From contig NZ_BPQQ01000016.1 of NCBI RefSeq assembly GCF_022179325.1, positions 186,001 to 250,000 on the forward strand: a stretch of DNA of 64,000 nucleotides. Reading direction: 5' to 3'. Position 1 is the first letter of the stretch. Every line of letters begins with the position of its first letter. A model generated the notes under the pieces. That model was given only the letters and a program-made list of their open reading frames with translations, had not been told where the DNA came from and did not search any database. Made by a program: the position numbers and the translations under genes. The DNA is from Methylobacterium isbiliense (GTDB lineage: Bacteria > Pseudomonadota > Alphaproteobacteria > Rhizobiales > Beijerinckiaceae). Positions 63,146 to 64,000 of the stretch are shown piece by piece.

Positions 63146-63508
63146 CAGGTACCTCGGATGCGCGATGGGCGCATGCCTCAGCCGATACCGGATTACGTCG
63201 CGCGAGAATCAATTGCGCAAGAAGAATTAGGCCGTTTGGCGATGGTCGGGAGGGGGCAACATGGCATGGCAGGAGCCGGCCGGTGCAACTCGGCGCTCCG
63301 GCAAGCCCGGGGTGACCGTCACCGGCCTCCTGCCGCGGGGCGGAGTGCTGGCCGGGCTGCTCGACCACGAGCGGAGCGGCGCGGCGATGGACGCGCGCAG
63401 GCGCGCCCCGTCATGTCGCCATGACCGCGGCGGATGCGGTCCCGCCGAGCCTTCGATGCCTGCCCCGGCTTCGTCCCGAAGCCGGTGTCCACGTCGTCGG
63501 ACAATCCT
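63146..63508. other. Intergenic region between cupin gene and PilZ-like gene
   Basis: About 363 bases. A plus-strand frame from ATG 63261 has a good ribosome site (GGGAGGGGGC) and starts MAWQEPAGATRRSGKPGVTV, but it runs into the cupin 3' end and degenerates into Arg/Pro-rich sequence, so I do not call it. The end of the region contains the third copy of the palindromic repeat. A/T-richer sequence at 63195-63240 may be a promoter. Confidence 0.4.
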
Positions 63509-63511
63509 CTA
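63465..63511 (-). repeat. Palindromic intergenic repeat, copy 3 (partial), overlapping cupin stop
   Basis: On the minus strand the sequence begins TAGAGGATTGTCCGACGAC (63511 downward) and continues GTGGACACCGGCTTCG, matching the left half of copy 1 at 32834-32943. It contains a hairpin CCGGCTTCG/CGAAGCCGG (63465-63473 with 63477-63485). The TAG at its left end is the stop codon of the cupin gene. Confidence 0.75.
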
Positions 63512-63919
63512 TGCAGGGACGCAGCGGCCGTAATCGTCCGTCACGCGCACGATGTCGTTCTCGTCGAGCAGCGCGCCGTACTGCACCTCGATGAACACCA
63601 TGTCGTCCTGGCCGGCGTTGCGGATCCGGTGCGTGGCCTTGAGCGGGATATGGACGTGCTCGCCCTGCGCGAGATGAAGGACCCGATCGTCGATCTCCAC
63701 GTCGGCGGAGCCCGACACGATGGTCCAATGCTCCGCGCGGTGGTTGTGATACTGCAGGGACAGGCGCTGGCCCGGCGTGACGGTGATCCGCTTCACCGTG
63801 TAGCCGGGGCCGGTCGCCAGCACCTCCCAGGTCCCCCACGGCCGGCAATCCCGGTCGCCCGGCTGGTACGTGACGGCGCCCGCCGACGCGAAAGCCTGAG
63901 GGGTGAGGGCGAGTGTCAT
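63509..63919 (-). CDS. Mannose-6-phosphate isomerase type II C-terminal cupin
   Basis: A 136-residue single-domain cupin, resembling the C-terminal domain of bifunctional ManC/AlgA. It starts MTLALTPQAFASAGAVTYQP at ATG 63919 with GGGAGG upstream. It contains RPWGTWEVLATGPGYTVKRI, the metal motif QRLSLQYHNHRAEHWTIVSG (two His and Glu), and GEHVHIPLKATHRIRNAGQD. It would interconvert mannose and fructose 6-phosphate. The stop TAG lies in a palindromic repeat, so the natural C-terminus may have been changed; the ending DDYGRCVPA is unusual after the family's usual RxxDxYGR. Confidence 0.85.
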   Translation of the reverse strand: MTLALTPQAFASAGAVTYQPGDRDCRPWGTWEVLATGPGYTVKRITVTPGQRLSLQYHNHRAEHWTIVSGSADVEIDDRVLHLAQGEHVHIPLKATHRIRNAGQDDMVFIEVQYGALLDENDIVRVTDDYGRCVPA

Positions 63920-64000
63920 GGGGCCTCCCGTGTCGAGATGTCGATCCGGGCGCAACTCTGTCCGATGGCCGAAGCCGCGTCCGTGTCGGCTGCGCCACAC

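Noticed and set aside
63261-63533. Plus-strand 90-codon frame with a good ribosome site
   Set aside because: It overlaps the repeat and the cupin 3' end, and its second half is Arg/Pro/Ser-rich without structure. A short real peptide is possible but unsupported.

Overview
The window reads as chromosomal DNA of a very high-GC alphaproteobacterium of the order Hyphomicrobiales, most likely a Methylobacterium-like organism. This is an inference from gene content and sequence style: a form II-type CO dehydrogenase cluster, a fused transaldolase/glucose-6-phosphate isomerase, Usg, BcsS, an iron-sulfur bacterial cryptochrome, Rhizobiales-type palindromic intergenic repeats and a ROSE/RpoH-controlled small heat-shock gene. 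I see no rRNA, tRNA, CRISPR array, prophage or intact insertion sequence.

Layout. 0-10 kb: the 3' end of a TonB-dependent receptor, a NarL/LuxR-type two-component pair, a short well-led ORF inside a foldable RNA, a PQQ-type sugar dehydrogenase, a serine hydrolase, and a second sensor kinase translationally coupled to a peptide-type solute-binding protein. 10-16.7 kb: kdsA, then a DUF2256 zinc-ribbon protein, a formyltransferase-fold protein, an atypical SDR, an FeS cryptochrome, bcsS, usg and exoD. 16.8-25.5 kb: one long minus-strand cluster, coxS-coxL-coxM-coxD-coxE, two split XdhC-like genes, a MoeA-like molybdopterin-binding protein and a MocA-type cytidylyltransferase, i.e. a molybdenum hydroxylase with its maturation factors. 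25.8-35 kb: a peptidoglycan-binding trypsin-fold protein that has lost its whole catalytic triad, divergent from a 1760-residue alpha-2-macroglobulin with an intact thioester and then PBP1C, a periplasmic defence and cell-wall locus.

35-48 kb: a brnA antitoxin with a truncated brnT, hemC, an ABM-domain protein, an HTH protein, an hsp20 gene with sigma-32 promoter and ROSE thermometer, a lipase-like hydrolase, hisN, a YdcZ-type transporter, small secreted proteins, pyk, a hairpin-rich gene-poor patch, a SleB-type cell-wall hydrolase and a DapA-family lyase. 48-55.5 kb: a sigma-factor-like protein, a GT4 glycosyltransferase, argE, apaG, a two-domain dCTP deaminase, and a rhodanese-ChrB/ChrA chromate module. 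55.5-64 kb: an apparently exported Fe/Mn superoxide dismutase, the pentose-phosphate cluster tal-pgi, gnd, zwf, pgl, a PilZ-like protein and a mannose-6-phosphate isomerase type II cupin.

The best candidates for something undescribed are: (a) the structured region at 3151-3300, where a strong Shine-Dalgarno can be sequestered by an 8-bp complementary strand closing a multi-branched fold; (b) the pseudo-protease / alpha-2-macroglobulin / PBP1C locus; (c) the DUF2256 - formyltransferase - Tyr-less SDR - FeS cryptochrome neighbourhood; (d) a family of palindromic repeats, one copy of which overlaps the start of pbpC and another supplies a stop codon. All coordinates and residues were read by hand from the sequence; family names rest on remembered motifs and no database was searched.
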